Assembly (NCBI RefSeq): GCF_003725795.1
Contig: NZ_RBEE01000011.1
Location: forward strand, 166,511 to 230,510
Direction of reading: 5' to 3'
DNA length: 64,000 bases
Origin: Pedobacter jejuensis
Lineage (GTDB): Bacteria > Bacteroidota > Bacteroidia > Sphingobacteriales > Sphingobacteriaceae
A model generated the notes under the pieces. The model worked only from the letters and a program-made list of their open reading frames with translations. It made no database searches and was not told the DNA's origin. The position numbers were made by a program, and so were the translations under genes. Of the stretch, positions 9,517 to 18,482 are shown one piece after another (position 1 is the stretch's first letter; every line of letters begins with the position of its first letter).

Positions 9517-9936
9517 ATGAACATAAATCTCATCCGCAAAAGCGGAAAATTTAATTTTGAGGCAGTAAATGAAAGTGGCTTTACTGTAGAATTGGATGCT
9601 AAAGCTGCTATTGGAGGCGAAGGTAAAGGTTTCAGGCCAATGGAGATGCTTTTGGTAGGTCTTGGTGGTTGTAGTGGCATTGATATGGTTAATGTTTTAA
9701 CGAAACAAAAAGAACCTTTAGATGATATTAAAATAGCCATTAATGCCACACGAAAAGACGAAGAGATGCCACCAATTTTCGATGAAATTGAAATTCATTT
9801 CGATTTATTTGGCGATTTAAGCGCTGCAAAAGTAGAACGTGCTTTAGCCATGACTTTCGATAAATATTGCTCTGTTTCGAACATCTTAGGCCGCTCTGCG
9901 AAAATAAACTTTACATACAAAATAAATAAGGTTTAA
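9517..9936 (+). CDS. OsmC family protein
   Basis: A 139-residue OsmC/Ohr-like protein. The two conserved redox cysteines are visible in LGGCSGIDMVNVL and DKYCSVSNIL. Family members reduce peroxides, though many OsmC-like proteins have no assigned substrate. I prefer ATG at 9517 over GTG at 9505 because the resulting N-terminus (MNINLIRKSGKFNFEA) matches the family start. It lies between ispE and the sulfhydrylase, on the same strand, with short repeat-bearing spacers. Confidence 0.88.
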   Translation: MNINLIRKSGKFNFEAVNESGFTVELDAKAAIGGEGKGFRPMEMLLVGLGGCSGIDMVNVLTKQKEPLDDIKIAINATRKDEEMPPIFDEIEIHFDLFGDLSAAKVERALAMTFDKYCSVSNILGRSAKINFTYKINKV

Positions 9937-10006
9937 GGTAAAAGGTTTTAGGCTTAAGGTCTCGAATCTCATATCACAAATCTCAATACTCATATCACAA
10001 AACAAA

Positions 10007-11176
10007 ATGAAATCCGAAAATTTTGAAACCATAGCGATACGAACTCAAACCGAACGCAGTTCGCACAAAGAACATTCTGCGCCAATTTACTTAACATCGA
10101 GCTATAAATTTGATGATGCCGAAGAAATGCGGGCTTTATTTGCAAATGAAAAGGAGGGTAACGTTTACAGTCGCTATTCAAACCCAAACACATCAGAATT
10201 TATAGAAAAAATGTGTCTTTTAGAAGGTGCTGAAGATGGTTTCGCAACAGCAACTGGTATGGCCGCTATTTTTACTACGTTTGGTGCTTTCTTAAAAAGC
10301 GGCGACCATATTATTTCTAGCCGCTCCGTTTTTGGTTCTACACACCAGTTGTTAACCAATGTTTTCTCTAAATGGGGTGTAACTTTCGATTATGCCGATT
10401 TAGACAAACCTGAAGATTGGGAAGGTCTGATTAAGCCAAATACAAAAATGATTTTTGTAGAAACGCCGTCAAATCCTGGTATTGATATTATCGATTTGCA
10501 ATTTTTGGGCGATTTGGCGAAAAAATACAATCAACTTTTAGTAGTTGATAACTGTTTTGCTACACCTTATTTACAGCAGCCGATTAAGTTAGGTGCTCAT
10601 ATTTCTATTCATTCGGCAACAAAATATATCGACGGACAAGGGCGTGTTTTGGGTGGCGTAATTTTAGGCACCAAAGAATTAATTACAGAAGTGATAGGTT
10701 TTGCCCGCCACAGTGGTCCTGCTTTATCGCCCTTCAATGCCTGGATTTTATCTAAAAGTTTAGAAACCTTGGCCGTTCGCATGGACCGCCATTGCGAAAA
10801 CGCATTAAAAGTAGCCGAATATCTTGAAAGACACCCTAAAATTAAGTTGGTAAAATACCCTTTCCTACCATCGCACCCACAATATGAAATTGCCAAAAAG
10901 CAAATGAAACAAGGTGGTGGTGTTGTTACTATTGTTGTTGATGGCGGTGTTCAAGGCGCCAGCAAATTTATGGATGGATTGAAAATGTTTTCCATTTCGG
11001 CAAATCTTGCAGATACACGCTCCATTGCAACGCATCCAGCTACCAGCACGCACAGCAAATTAACAGAAGAAGAACGAAATATAGTGGGTATAGAACAAGG
11101 CTCCGTTCGCTTATCAATCGGGCTAGAACATATTAATGATATTCTTGCAGACATTGAGCAGGCGTTAACTTCATAG
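10007..11176 (+). CDS. metZ: O-succinylhomoserine sulfhydrylase
   Basis: A 389-residue PLP enzyme of the Cys/Met metabolism family. It is expected to form homocysteine from O-succinyl- or O-acetylhomoserine and sulfide in methionine synthesis. Lys206 in HSATKYIDGQGRVLGG is the Schiff-base lysine. YSRYSNPNTSEFIEKM, ATGMAAIFT and VRLSIGLEHINDI are other family blocks. Cystathionine synthase/lyase relatives share the fold, so substrate choice is inferred from the overall MetZ-like pattern. A strong hairpin follows the gene. Confidence 0.85.
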   Translation: MKSENFETIAIRTQTERSSHKEHSAPIYLTSSYKFDDAEEMRALFANEKEGNVYSRYSNPNTSEFIEKMCLLEGAEDGFATATGMAAIFTTFGAFLKSGDHIISSRSVFGSTHQLLTNVFSKWGVTFDYADLDKPEDWEGLIKPNTKMIFVETPSNPGIDIIDLQFLGDLAKKYNQLLVVDNCFATPYLQQPIKLGAHISIHSATKYIDGQGRVLGGVILGTKELITEVIGFARHSGPALSPFNAWILSKSLETLAVRMDRHCENALKVAEYLERHPKIKLVKYPFLPSHPQYEIAKKQMKQGGGVVTIVVDGGVQGASKFMDGLKMFSISANLADTRSIATHPATSTHSKLTEEERNIVGIEQGSVRLSIGLEHINDILADIEQALTS

Positions 11177-11197
11177 CCTTCAGAAGGAGGAACTACA

Positions 11198-11241
11198 AGC
11201 GAGATAGGGAACCAGGTGTTTTTTCTATCTCGCTTTTTTTT
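11198..11241 (+). terminator. Rho-independent terminator after metZ
   Basis: AGCGAGATAG and CTATCTCGCT form a perfect 10-bp stem around a 17-base loop, followed by a run of T. It lies 22 bases past the metZ stop. Confidence 0.85.
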
Positions 11242-11271
11242 ATCTCTACTTTTCCATCTAAACTTTAATGC

Positions 11272-11515
11272 GTTAGTACACTTTAATCTTAAAATCCTAT
11301 AATCCTGCAAATCCTAGCTATTATTTATACTTGCATCAATATCTTAGAAATTTAGAACGGTAGTGCACTTTAATCTTAAAATCCTATAATCCTCAAATCT
11401 TAGCCATTACTTACTCTTGCATCTATATCTCAGAAATTTAGAACGGTATTGCACATTAATCTTAAAATCCTATAATCCTGAAAATCCTAGCCATTACTTA
11501 CCCTACATCAATACC
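11272..11515. repeat. Tandem repeat, about 87-base unit, three copies
   Basis: A unit containing CTTTAATCTTAAAATCCTAT begins at 11281, 11368 and 11454, giving periods of 87 and 86 bases. The units share long matching flanks such as TTAGAACGGTA and CTAGCCATTACTTA. The third copy is partial. Related AATCCTxxAATCC phrases occur at 12660-12690, 12790-12830 and 13315-13365. The units lack a short constant repeat with variable spacers, so this is not CRISPR. Together with the terminator it fills the 389-base metZ-pirin gap. Confidence 0.8.
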
Positions 11516-11565
11516 TACATGCCAAACACAGCTTAAATTTGTATCATAAACAAGAAAGGAAATTT

Positions 11566-12288
11566 ATGTCACAGTTTATTTTGCACAAAGAAAACACCAG
11601 AGGCCATGCAAATCATGGCTGGTTAAACGCCCATCATTCATTCAGTTTTGCTAACTATTACAATCCTGATAGAATGCATTTTGGGGTTTTAAGAGTTTTA
11701 AATGACGACTTAATTGATGGTGGAATGGGTTTTGGTGCGCATCCACATGATAATATGGAAATCATTACGATTCCATTGGCTGGAGCTATTGCTCATAAAG
11801 ACAGCATGGGTAATTCAGCTGTTATTAATGCTGGTGAAATTCAGGTTATGAGTGCGGGTACTGGCGTAAGCCATAGTGAATTTAATGCTTTGGAGGATGT
11901 TCAGCTAAACTTATTGCAAATCTGGTTGTTTCCAAATAAAAAGAACGTTACACCACGTTACGACCAAAAAGCTTTAAATGTTGATGCTCGACACAATAAT
12001 TTTCAGCAGATTTTATCTCCAAATGCAGAAGATGATAATGTTTGGATTCATCAGGATGCTTGGTTCTCACTGGGTAAATTCGATGAAGGATTTGAAACAG
12101 CATATAAAATCAAAAAAGCTGGAAACGGTGTATATGCTTTTGTGATTAGCGGCGAAGTTACCATTGACGGACAAACACTAAGCAAACGCGATGCAATTGG
12201 TATCTGGGATACAGAAAGCATCAGTTTTAAAGCAATTTCTGCAGATGCAGAGGTTCTGTTAATGGATATTCCGATGGAATTGAATTAA
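11566..12288 (+). CDS. Pirin family protein (quercetinase-like)
   Basis: A 240-residue bicupin. I place the start at 11566, where an AGGAAA sequence lies upstream; the frame extends nine codons further but adds MYHKQERKF, which looks like leader. The N-terminal cupin shows NHGWLNAHHSFSFANYYNP, then HPHDNMEIITIPLAGAIAHKDSMGN with the metal-binding histidines, and SAGTGVSHSEFN. Such YhhW/YhaK-like pirins can bind iron and may oxidise quercetin. The physiological role here is unknown. Confidence 0.9.
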   Translation: MSQFILHKENTRGHANHGWLNAHHSFSFANYYNPDRMHFGVLRVLNDDLIDGGMGFGAHPHDNMEIITIPLAGAIAHKDSMGNSAVINAGEIQVMSAGTGVSHSEFNALEDVQLNLLQIWLFPNKKNVTPRYDQKALNVDARHNNFQQILSPNAEDDNVWIHQDAWFSLGKFDEGFETAYKIKKAGNGVYAFVISGEVTIDGQTLSKRDAIGIWDTESISFKAISADAEVLLMDIPMELN

Positions 12289-12305
12289 TAATTATTTTTT
12301 ATCAT

Positions 12306-12340
12306 ACCTCATAGGTATTAAAAACCTATGAGGTTTATTA
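12306..12340 (+). terminator. Rho-independent terminator after the pirin gene
   Basis: ACCTCATAGGT and ACCTATGAGGT make a perfect 11-bp stem with a seven-base loop, followed by a T-rich stretch. It ends 13 bases before the next start codon. Confidence 0.8.
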
Positions 12341-12352
12341 TTTTGGATAAAT

Positions 12353-12649
12353 ATGCAAACCACAATACTTTATATTGGCAGAGATACAGAAATTACCGTC
12401 GTGATGAATCGCTTACTTAATGCCAAGCCAGAATGGAAGGGTATTTGCGTTTGTAGCGATGCGGAGGCGATATCTATTTTAGAAAATCAGGAAGTGGATT
12501 TGATTCTTTTGGGTAATGGTATTGATTCAGACGCAGAAGAAATATTAAAGAAAAATATTTTGTCTATTCAACCGAAGGTTAAAATTATACAGCATTATGG
12601 TGGTGGAAGTGGTCTGCTGTACGGAGAAATTATGACTGCACTGGGCTAA
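12353..12649 (+). CDS. Degenerate receiver-like protein
   Basis: A 98-residue protein that reads like a CheY-type fold: strand TILYIG, helix, strand KGICVCSDAEAISILEN, then VDLILLGNG where the phosphoacceptor Asp would stand, and KVKIIQHYGGGSGLL. The usual Asp is replaced by Gly, and the acidic pair and Lys are not evident, so phosphorylation by the normal route is unlikely. Function unknown. It could be a stand-alone pseudo-receiver. No kinase is adjacent. Confidence 0.6.
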   Translation: MQTTILYIGRDTEITVVMNRLLNAKPEWKGICVCSDAEAISILENQEVDLILLGNGIDSDAEEILKKNILSIQPKVKIIQHYGGGSGLLYGEIMTALG

Positions 12650-12819
12650 CTGTCGTCTACTAGGATTAATAGGATTACAGGATTTTAGGATGAAATGAGA
12701 ATAGTATGGAAGGCGAGTTAATCCTCTCATTCAAAAATTATTGTATTATTTAATTCTAAACCATTGATACTACTATCCTGATTTTTATTGCAAATTAATG
12801 CTAAAATCAAATAATCCCA

Positions 12820-13215
12820 TTAATCCTGGTTTTTGTTGTCCGGATGCTTTGTATTATAAACTCTTTTAAAAGTAAGACTCCTACTTCCAAAATTAATTAA
12901 TAATCCAACGGGAAGTTTATATGCCTCAAGATAATTGATTGCTTGAGCAAGGTGTGCATCGTTTAATTCACTTACAGCTTTTAGTTCAACCATGATATTG
13001 TTTTCAACGAAAAAATCAACTCTTCTGCACCCAATTTTCGTTTCCCGATAAAAAATAGTCATCGTCATCTCTTCTTTGTAAGATAGATTTTCAATCGACA
13101 TTTCAATACCTAATGCTTTTTGATAAATCTTTTCCTGAAATCCAGAACCTAAAAAAGAATGAACTTTCATTGCACAGCCGATAATTCGACCTGTGATATC
13201 GCCATATTTCATCAT
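12820..13215 (-). CDS. GxxExxY family protein
   Basis: A 131-residue protein with the signature GFQEKIY at residues 25-31 (GxxExxY), followed by a PD-(D/E)XK-like core: CRRVDFFVENNIMVELKAVSEL, where Asp, Glu and Lys could be nuclease-type residues. LNYLEAYKLPVGLLINFG-type text closes the domain (actual sequence INYLEAYKLPVGLLINFG). The family is widespread in Bacteroidota, often in intergenic repeat contexts. Its function is not established, though the fold suggests nuclease ancestry. Confidence 0.85.
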   Translation of the reverse strand: MMKYGDITGRIIGCAMKVHSFLGSGFQEKIYQKALGIEMSIENLSYKEEMTMTIFYRETKIGCRRVDFFVENNIMVELKAVSELNDAHLAQAINYLEAYKLPVGLLINFGSRSLTFKRVYNTKHPDNKNQD

Positions 13216-13366
13216 AATAAATAAATTTATTTTTTTAGAAATAGGGACTTTCTTTCAACCAAACTAAGCTATAAAATCTAGAAATACAATGTTTTTAAAT
13301 GACAATTTTAATCAGATGTTAAAATCCTAAAATCGTTTAATCATTAAAATCCTGGTAAATCCTCGT

Positions 13367-13645
13367 CTAGCTAATATACGCCCTGTCTTCGTCGCTCAAA
13401 TCTTTCTTATTCTCGGTAGGATTATTTTTCTGAATCTCATCATCGTAGCTGCTAACTGTTTTTCTTGGTCGGCCGGCGATGAAACCGATGATAAAACCAA
13501 CAATAATGCAAATGCCAATTACCAAAAGTTTTGATACCGCAACAGTTGTAACTAAGAAGTTAAAATCGACAGGCTCGGTATTAACCATTAAAAATATGGT
13601 CAATATTGCTGTTAGAATGATGATGAAAATGGTTTTTCCGCTCAT
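13367..13645 (-). CDS. Small LapA-like membrane protein
   Basis: A 92-residue protein with two hydrophobic segments (residues 5-21 and 36-58) separated by NTEPVDFNF, then a basic GRPRKT turn and a charged soluble tail. This layout matches the LapA/DUF1049 family, which in other bacteria associates with lipopolysaccharide assembly. The gene starts three bases from the stop of the 934-residue gene upstream, so the two are probably cotranscribed. Family assignment is by pattern only. Confidence 0.65.
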   Translation of the reverse strand: MSGKTIFIIILTAILTIFLMVNTEPVDFNFLVTTVAVSKLLVIGICIIVGFIIGFIAGRPRKTVSSYDDEIQKNNPTENKKDLSDEDRAYIS

Positions 13646-13648
13646 GGG

Positions 13649-16453
13649 TTAAAAGCTATAATTAAATGAAAACTCTAATATCGGATTTTGATTGTAAATC
13701 TTATTAACAAAAACCAATCTGGCTCCAACATCAACAACAGGTTGATAGCGCAAAATGTTTAAACTACTATTCAATTCTACGCCATAAGTTTTTGGCTGAC
13801 TCAAATCTGTGTTTATTCCAATGTTTTCATAATGGCTAAACAAACCAGCCCTAAAATTTCTAATGTATGCCAGCGAACCCAATTCCCAATCAGGAAAGGC
13901 AAAGGGAAAACGATAATTAAAAAGCAAAGTGTTTTGTAATTTACTTTTCGCTAAGATGTTGTTGTAACCATAAACAGTCGAAATTTCTGTAGCGTATTGA
14001 TTTACGCCGCTTGCTTTCTGATAATTAAAACTTGCCAGGAAAGAATGATTTTTAGCTAAACCAGGAAAGTAAAAGAAACTTTCTAGCGCCATAATTTCGC
14101 CACCCAAATTTTTATCAAAAGGTTGGTGATTATAGGTGGCTCTTAACACTTGCGCCCATTCTGGAGCAATATCTCTTTCGGTGGTGCGGACGCTATGGTT
14201 AAACGTAAAATTATATTCCATCGGAAATTTAAGCTCGCGAATAAAATTGCCAGGCATGTTTTCGAGTAAATACCTTTGGGTAAAACTTGTTGCCGCATTT
14301 AGTGTAAAGGTGTAATTATGATTTCTTGCATTAAACGAAAGCGGAAGAGCTGCATTTAATTTCACATAGTTCTCTCGCCAATCGCCTTGCTGACTAATGT
14401 TTTTAGCTCGATAGAACGTTCGTTTAGGTCGGTTGCGGTATAGCAAGCTAAAAACTGGATAAAGTGCTTTATAGCTAATATCTGCAGTGTATTCAAATCG
14501 TTTCAAATCACGGTGGTATTTTGCGCCAGTATAGAAGTCCATCGTGTTCAATAAATTGTTTGATTGAAGTTCTAAACCAAAAACATATTCATTATCGATT
14601 ACCGGAATTATGCTGTGAAAACTCAATAAGTTTAAGGCCTGATGAAAGCGTTTTGACTGGAATGAACTATCTGGAATTTTTTCAAAAACATTGCCTACGT
14701 TTTCTTGCTTTTCTGCTGCTGATGAAAAATCAACAAACGTTAAAGGACCAACAGGTTTTTCAATAAGAGATTTTTCCGCAATTTCATAACCGTTAATTTT
14801 GTAATCGTTAAAAGTTATACTACCATCTTCAGTTTCTGTGGGATTAAAGGCACCATATTTGGCGCTACTTAATGCATTAATTCTTTTCGTTTTAATGTTA
14901 ATGCTGTAAATATTATCGATGCCACTAAAGTGTGCGTTAAAAACAATTTTATCTCCGATAAAAATTGGTCTATTCAGTTGCTGTCTGCTGCCAGAAATGA
15001 TATTAATCTTTTTGCCATTTTCCAATAACCACAAACTTTTTCCTTTTTCGCTCACGCTGATGTAAGCAATCCGATTTCCGGTTTTATCAAAGCTTGGTGT
15101 TTGCAAAATTTCGTTTTCTTGGTTGGGGTAGGTTTTTAAAATCTTCCCCGAAGTAGCATCGATTTCTACCAGATTAAACTGATTGCTCAAGTCAACTTTT
15201 GCTACAATAATTTTTTTACCGTCTGCAGAAAGGCTAGGGGAGAAGAGGCGACTTCTGCTACTGAGCTTATTGAATTTTTTAGTCTTAAAATTATAGCTAC
15301 ATATTACGCTATAACTTCGTTGTTTATACCGCGGGTCGTAACGGATTTCATCCCAAACCAAAAGGTTATTTTTATAGCTAAACCAAGGCTGTTCCTGATA
15401 ACCAATTCCGAATAATTTTTGTTCGGTTTTATCTTCGTTTATGATAACAAAATATCGAGCCTGTTGCTTACTTTCTTTCAGTGCCAAAATCTGATTTTTA
15501 TTTAGGCGAACTGGTAGAAAATAATTGGTAGCTAATGATGTTTTCTGATTCAGACTTTCGTAGTTTTCAGCCGAGATTTTTCCTTCCTGAATTTTCCATT
15601 TTTCAATAAGATTTTCTTGAGTATTGGCGAAGTAATTTTTGGTGTTTTTTCCGGTAAACTTTTTTAAGCTTTGCGAAAATGGATAAAGCCTCAAAGGTCT
15701 TTTTCTGATGTCGCCCAGCAAACTGTCTGAGATAAACTTTCCATATTTTGCTTTCATATTCGCCACCATTAAAAATCCGGTTTGGTAGTAGCCTGGAGTT
15801 ACATCTTTGTTCGAGCCAAAATATGCTTTGCTGTACGAAAATTTTTCTCCCTCCAATAGTGAGGTTCTGTAAGGCATAATCCATTTTGGTTGTCGCCCGC
15901 GACCAGAGTTGGTTAATGCAGTTTCGTTCACTACGGCGTCGCCTTCAAAAAACCAAATCGGGATGCCCACACCCATGTAAGCGAAATAAACCAACTCAGG
16001 AAATGGATGGGCTTGTGTTCCTGTCAATTTGTCAAACTGAGCAACATGTCGAAGCTCGTGTACCGCAAGGTTATTCAACCAGTCTTGGCTATCAAAATTT
16101 TGTGGAGGCGTCGCATAAAATTCTGACTTCTTCGGGCCGAGCTGAACAAAGCCATTGGCAATGGTTCCTTGATTCTGTAATAGGATAGGGATAGCTGTTT
16201 TTTGCTGACGCAAACTAAGTCCAACCTTTGGATAAATAAATGGTAGGGTATTGGCCATTCGTTGTGCATCTTTTTCAAGCTCTCTTGGGTAAATGATTTT
16301 AAAGCCCCCCGAACAAATATAGTTCCATTTTACACTAAGCGGGTTTTGGTCGGAACTAAAAATTTGCCCAAAAACCGATTGTGAAATAATTGTTGATGTA
16401 ATGATGGCTAAGTAACTGATAAATAGTGTACTGTTATGTTTATTGAATTTCAT
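13649..16453 (-). CDS. Secreted peptidase-MA-like / beta-propeller / beta-barrel protein
   Basis: A 934-residue exported protein I cannot name. A signal peptide ends near AQ/GQ at residue 30. Next is a gluzincin-like module: HELRH (residues 132-136, HExxH form) followed by PIWFFEGDA, the spacing and motif of peptidase MA families in which the downstream Glu completes the zinc site. Residues about 300-560 carry TolB/WD40-like beta-propeller repeats (LSADGKKIIVAK, FDKTGNRIAYIS, WLLENGKK). The last 330 residues are aromatic-rich alternating strands ending in LEFSFNYSF, typical of an outer-membrane barrel. It probably sits in the outer membrane. Confidence 0.75.
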   Translation of the reverse strand: MKFNKHNSTLFISYLAIITSTIISQSVFGQIFSSDQNPLSVKWNYICSGGFKIIYPRELEKDAQRMANTLPFIYPKVGLSLRQQKTAIPILLQNQGTIANGFVQLGPKKSEFYATPPQNFDSQDWLNNLAVHELRHVAQFDKLTGTQAHPFPELVYFAYMGVGIPIWFFEGDAVVNETALTNSGRGRQPKWIMPYRTSLLEGEKFSYSKAYFGSNKDVTPGYYQTGFLMVANMKAKYGKFISDSLLGDIRKRPLRLYPFSQSLKKFTGKNTKNYFANTQENLIEKWKIQEGKISAENYESLNQKTSLATNYFLPVRLNKNQILALKESKQQARYFVIINEDKTEQKLFGIGYQEQPWFSYKNNLLVWDEIRYDPRYKQRSYSVICSYNFKTKKFNKLSSRSRLFSPSLSADGKKIIVAKVDLSNQFNLVEIDATSGKILKTYPNQENEILQTPSFDKTGNRIAYISVSEKGKSLWLLENGKKINIISGSRQQLNRPIFIGDKIVFNAHFSGIDNIYSINIKTKRINALSSAKYGAFNPTETEDGSITFNDYKINGYEIAEKSLIEKPVGPLTFVDFSSAAEKQENVGNVFEKIPDSSFQSKRFHQALNLLSFHSIIPVIDNEYVFGLELQSNNLLNTMDFYTGAKYHRDLKRFEYTADISYKALYPVFSLLYRNRPKRTFYRAKNISQQGDWRENYVKLNAALPLSFNARNHNYTFTLNAATSFTQRYLLENMPGNFIRELKFPMEYNFTFNHSVRTTERDIAPEWAQVLRATYNHQPFDKNLGGEIMALESFFYFPGLAKNHSFLASFNYQKASGVNQYATEISTVYGYNNILAKSKLQNTLLFNYRFPFAFPDWELGSLAYIRNFRAGLFSHYENIGINTDLSQPKTYGVELNSSLNILRYQPVVDVGARLVFVNKIYNQNPILEFSFNYSF

Positions 16454-17603
16454 TTATGTAAATTACTAAAATAATTAGTTTTTTGATTTTTATTGAATAT
16501 TATTTAACTAATTAATAATTTTATTTAAAGTTATTATATTTATGATTTACAGTTTGTTATATATTTTTTATTAATCTTAAATAATGGATTTTATTCAATT
16601 TTAATCTATCGATTTAAACTTGTTCTGCATGTTTCGGGTAACTGATAATTTATTGAATTATACGGTGCTTAAATTACACTAATTAATTGATTTAAAAATG
16701 AAAATTTGTACAACAAATATGAATGATGTATGTAGCGTTCTCCAATTTTTGTGCTAAATGTTTAACTATTCTCCCGGTGTAAACTCAAGAATTTAAAGAT
16801 ATGGGCGAGTTTAACAAGAATGATTTTTATTGTTAAATTTTAGAATTAATGAATCATAGTGAGAATTGTTAAATTGAAATCACTTTGCAGATCAATAATT
16901 AGATAATCAAAGTGGATATTTTATATATGATATTGCTATTGTAAGCATTAGAATTATCTGATTTTATATATGACGAATTGACAGTTTTACATAAGTTAGT
17001 TATTAGAAATTATCAAACATCAAATAGAAATCAATTGTTAAATTTCTGTTGTATTAGGCAATCTTGTTTTATACAGAATTCAATTGTGGGTCAAATGTAA
17101 TTCGGTTTTTTAAAGATCGATTCGATTAAATTTGAAAACTGCATTGCCTTATAATCCTTAGGTTTGAGATTAAAATTCTTATAAAGGAAGGCTTTGGAAC
17201 AGCAAATATTTGATAGAGAATGATAAAATAACTTTAGAATATGAGGTGGTTTTTTGATGTTGAAGCCTTGAATAAACATTAAATTTATTCGTTATTTACC
17301 TCGAATTAATCGAAAATTTGCGCCTTTAACGATGATTCCTCAGCATATAGGGATTTATTTTAAACAAAAATATTTTTATCTGATAATTTGTTAAATAGCA
17401 TAAATACCTTGTTTCTATAGCCATAAAGGCATTTTATATAAGTTTTTGTCTAAAACTTGTTAGAGATGTCAATTATAGACTAAGAGGGATATTTTAACGC
17501 TAAAGTTCTTATGAGCGCTTATATAAAACTTGAAATTTTGGCGAGCAGATCTATTATTAAGCAATAAATAATTATCTTCTTTAAGTCTTATTTTGATTAA
17601 AAT
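16454..17603. other. Gene-poor AT-rich region, 1150 bases
   Basis: I see no convincing gene. The only long frame (17091-17279, minus, 62 codons) has biased Lys/Asn/Phe composition and no usable ribosome site. A sequence AAAATTTGCGCCTTTAACG at 17319-17337 resembles a Bacteroidota promoter core, but no plus-strand gene follows. A near-identical core lies at 20889-20900 before the glycosyltransferase. The region may hold an unrecognised small RNA, which sequence alone cannot show. Confidence 0.5.
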
Positions 17604-18482
17604 CTAGGCGTGATTTTTCTTGTTTTTGTAGATAGGATATAGAAAAACAGAAGCTAATATGATGGTGGCACCAATGTAAAATCCGGTCGTCATTTGTTCT
17701 TTATCCTTAAAGAAAATGAAGGCTAAAAGGATGCCATAAACCGGCTCCAAATTGGTTACTAATGCGGTCCGAAAAGCTGATAAAGTTTTCATAACAGATA
17801 CGCCTGCAACATATGCAACGGAGGTACAAAGCGTACCTAAAATCGTTAAATAAATCCAGTCATTTGTGCCCAAATTAAAAGGCACATTTAGAAAGGAGCC
17901 ATCGTAAAAACGATACAAAGTTATCCAAAATAGCCCACCAGAAAGTTCATAAAATCCTATGATAGAAGGCTGGATTTTTTGTACAAATGTGGAATTGATA
18001 GTGGAAAAAATACTTGCTGCAAATGCTGCAGAAAGACCGAAAATTATACCCAAAGTATATTGACTTTCGAACTTAAATATCATGTAAATTCCAACAATAA
18101 TTAATAAACCAATTATGATATCTCCTTTATAAACTGGATGCTTTTTAATTAGCGGCTCTAGTATTGCTGTAAATAATGTAAATGATGAAAGGCAAACTAA
18201 CGTAACTGAAACCGTAGAAACCTTTATGGCATGAAAGAAAAATATCCAATGAATGGCTACAATTCCGCCTGTTAAAAATAGTTGAATAAACTGCTTTTTC
18301 GTAATTTTTATATTGGTTTTGGTAATGCTAAACCACGCAAATAATGTTATCGAAGCAATTAAAACTCTATACCAAACCATCGGTACAGCATCAATAGAAA
18401 TCATTTTACCAAGCACGCCTGTAAAGCCCCAAACAAAAACGGTAAGATGCAGGATTAGTAAGTTTTTTTTATTCGCATCCAT
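17604..18482 (-). CDS. EamA/DMT family transporter
   Basis: A 292-residue inner-membrane protein with ten predicted helices arranged as two EamA halves. The first half begins LILHLTVFVWGFTGVLGKMIS and the second contains FAASIFSTINSTFVQ and NLEPVYGILLAFIFFKD, both EamA hallmarks. Members export amino acids, nucleotides or other metabolites; the substrate cannot be told here. The start overlaps the LptF/LptG-family stop by one base, so the two are cotranscribed. Confidence 0.88.
   Translation of the reverse strand: MDANKKNLLILHLTVFVWGFTGVLGKMISIDAVPMVWYRVLIASITLFAWFSITKTNIKITKKQFIQLFLTGGIVAIHWIFFFHAIKVSTVSVTLVCLSSFTLFTAILEPLIKKHPVYKGDIIIGLLIIVGIYMIFKFESQYTLGIIFGLSAAFAASIFSTINSTFVQKIQPSIIGFYELSGGLFWITLYRFYDGSFLNVPFNLGTNDWIYLTILGTLCTSVAYVAGVSVMKTLSAFRTALVTNLEPVYGILLAFIFFKDKEQMTTGFYIGATIILASVFLYPIYKNKKNHA

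Noticed and set aside
11272..11515. Possible CRISPR array
   Set aside because: Units are about 87 bases and similar along their whole length; there is no short constant repeat with unique spacers and no cas gene.
17091..17279. 62-codon minus-strand frame in the long AT-rich gap
   Set aside because: Biased composition, no ribosome site, no motif; could be chance in AT-rich DNA.
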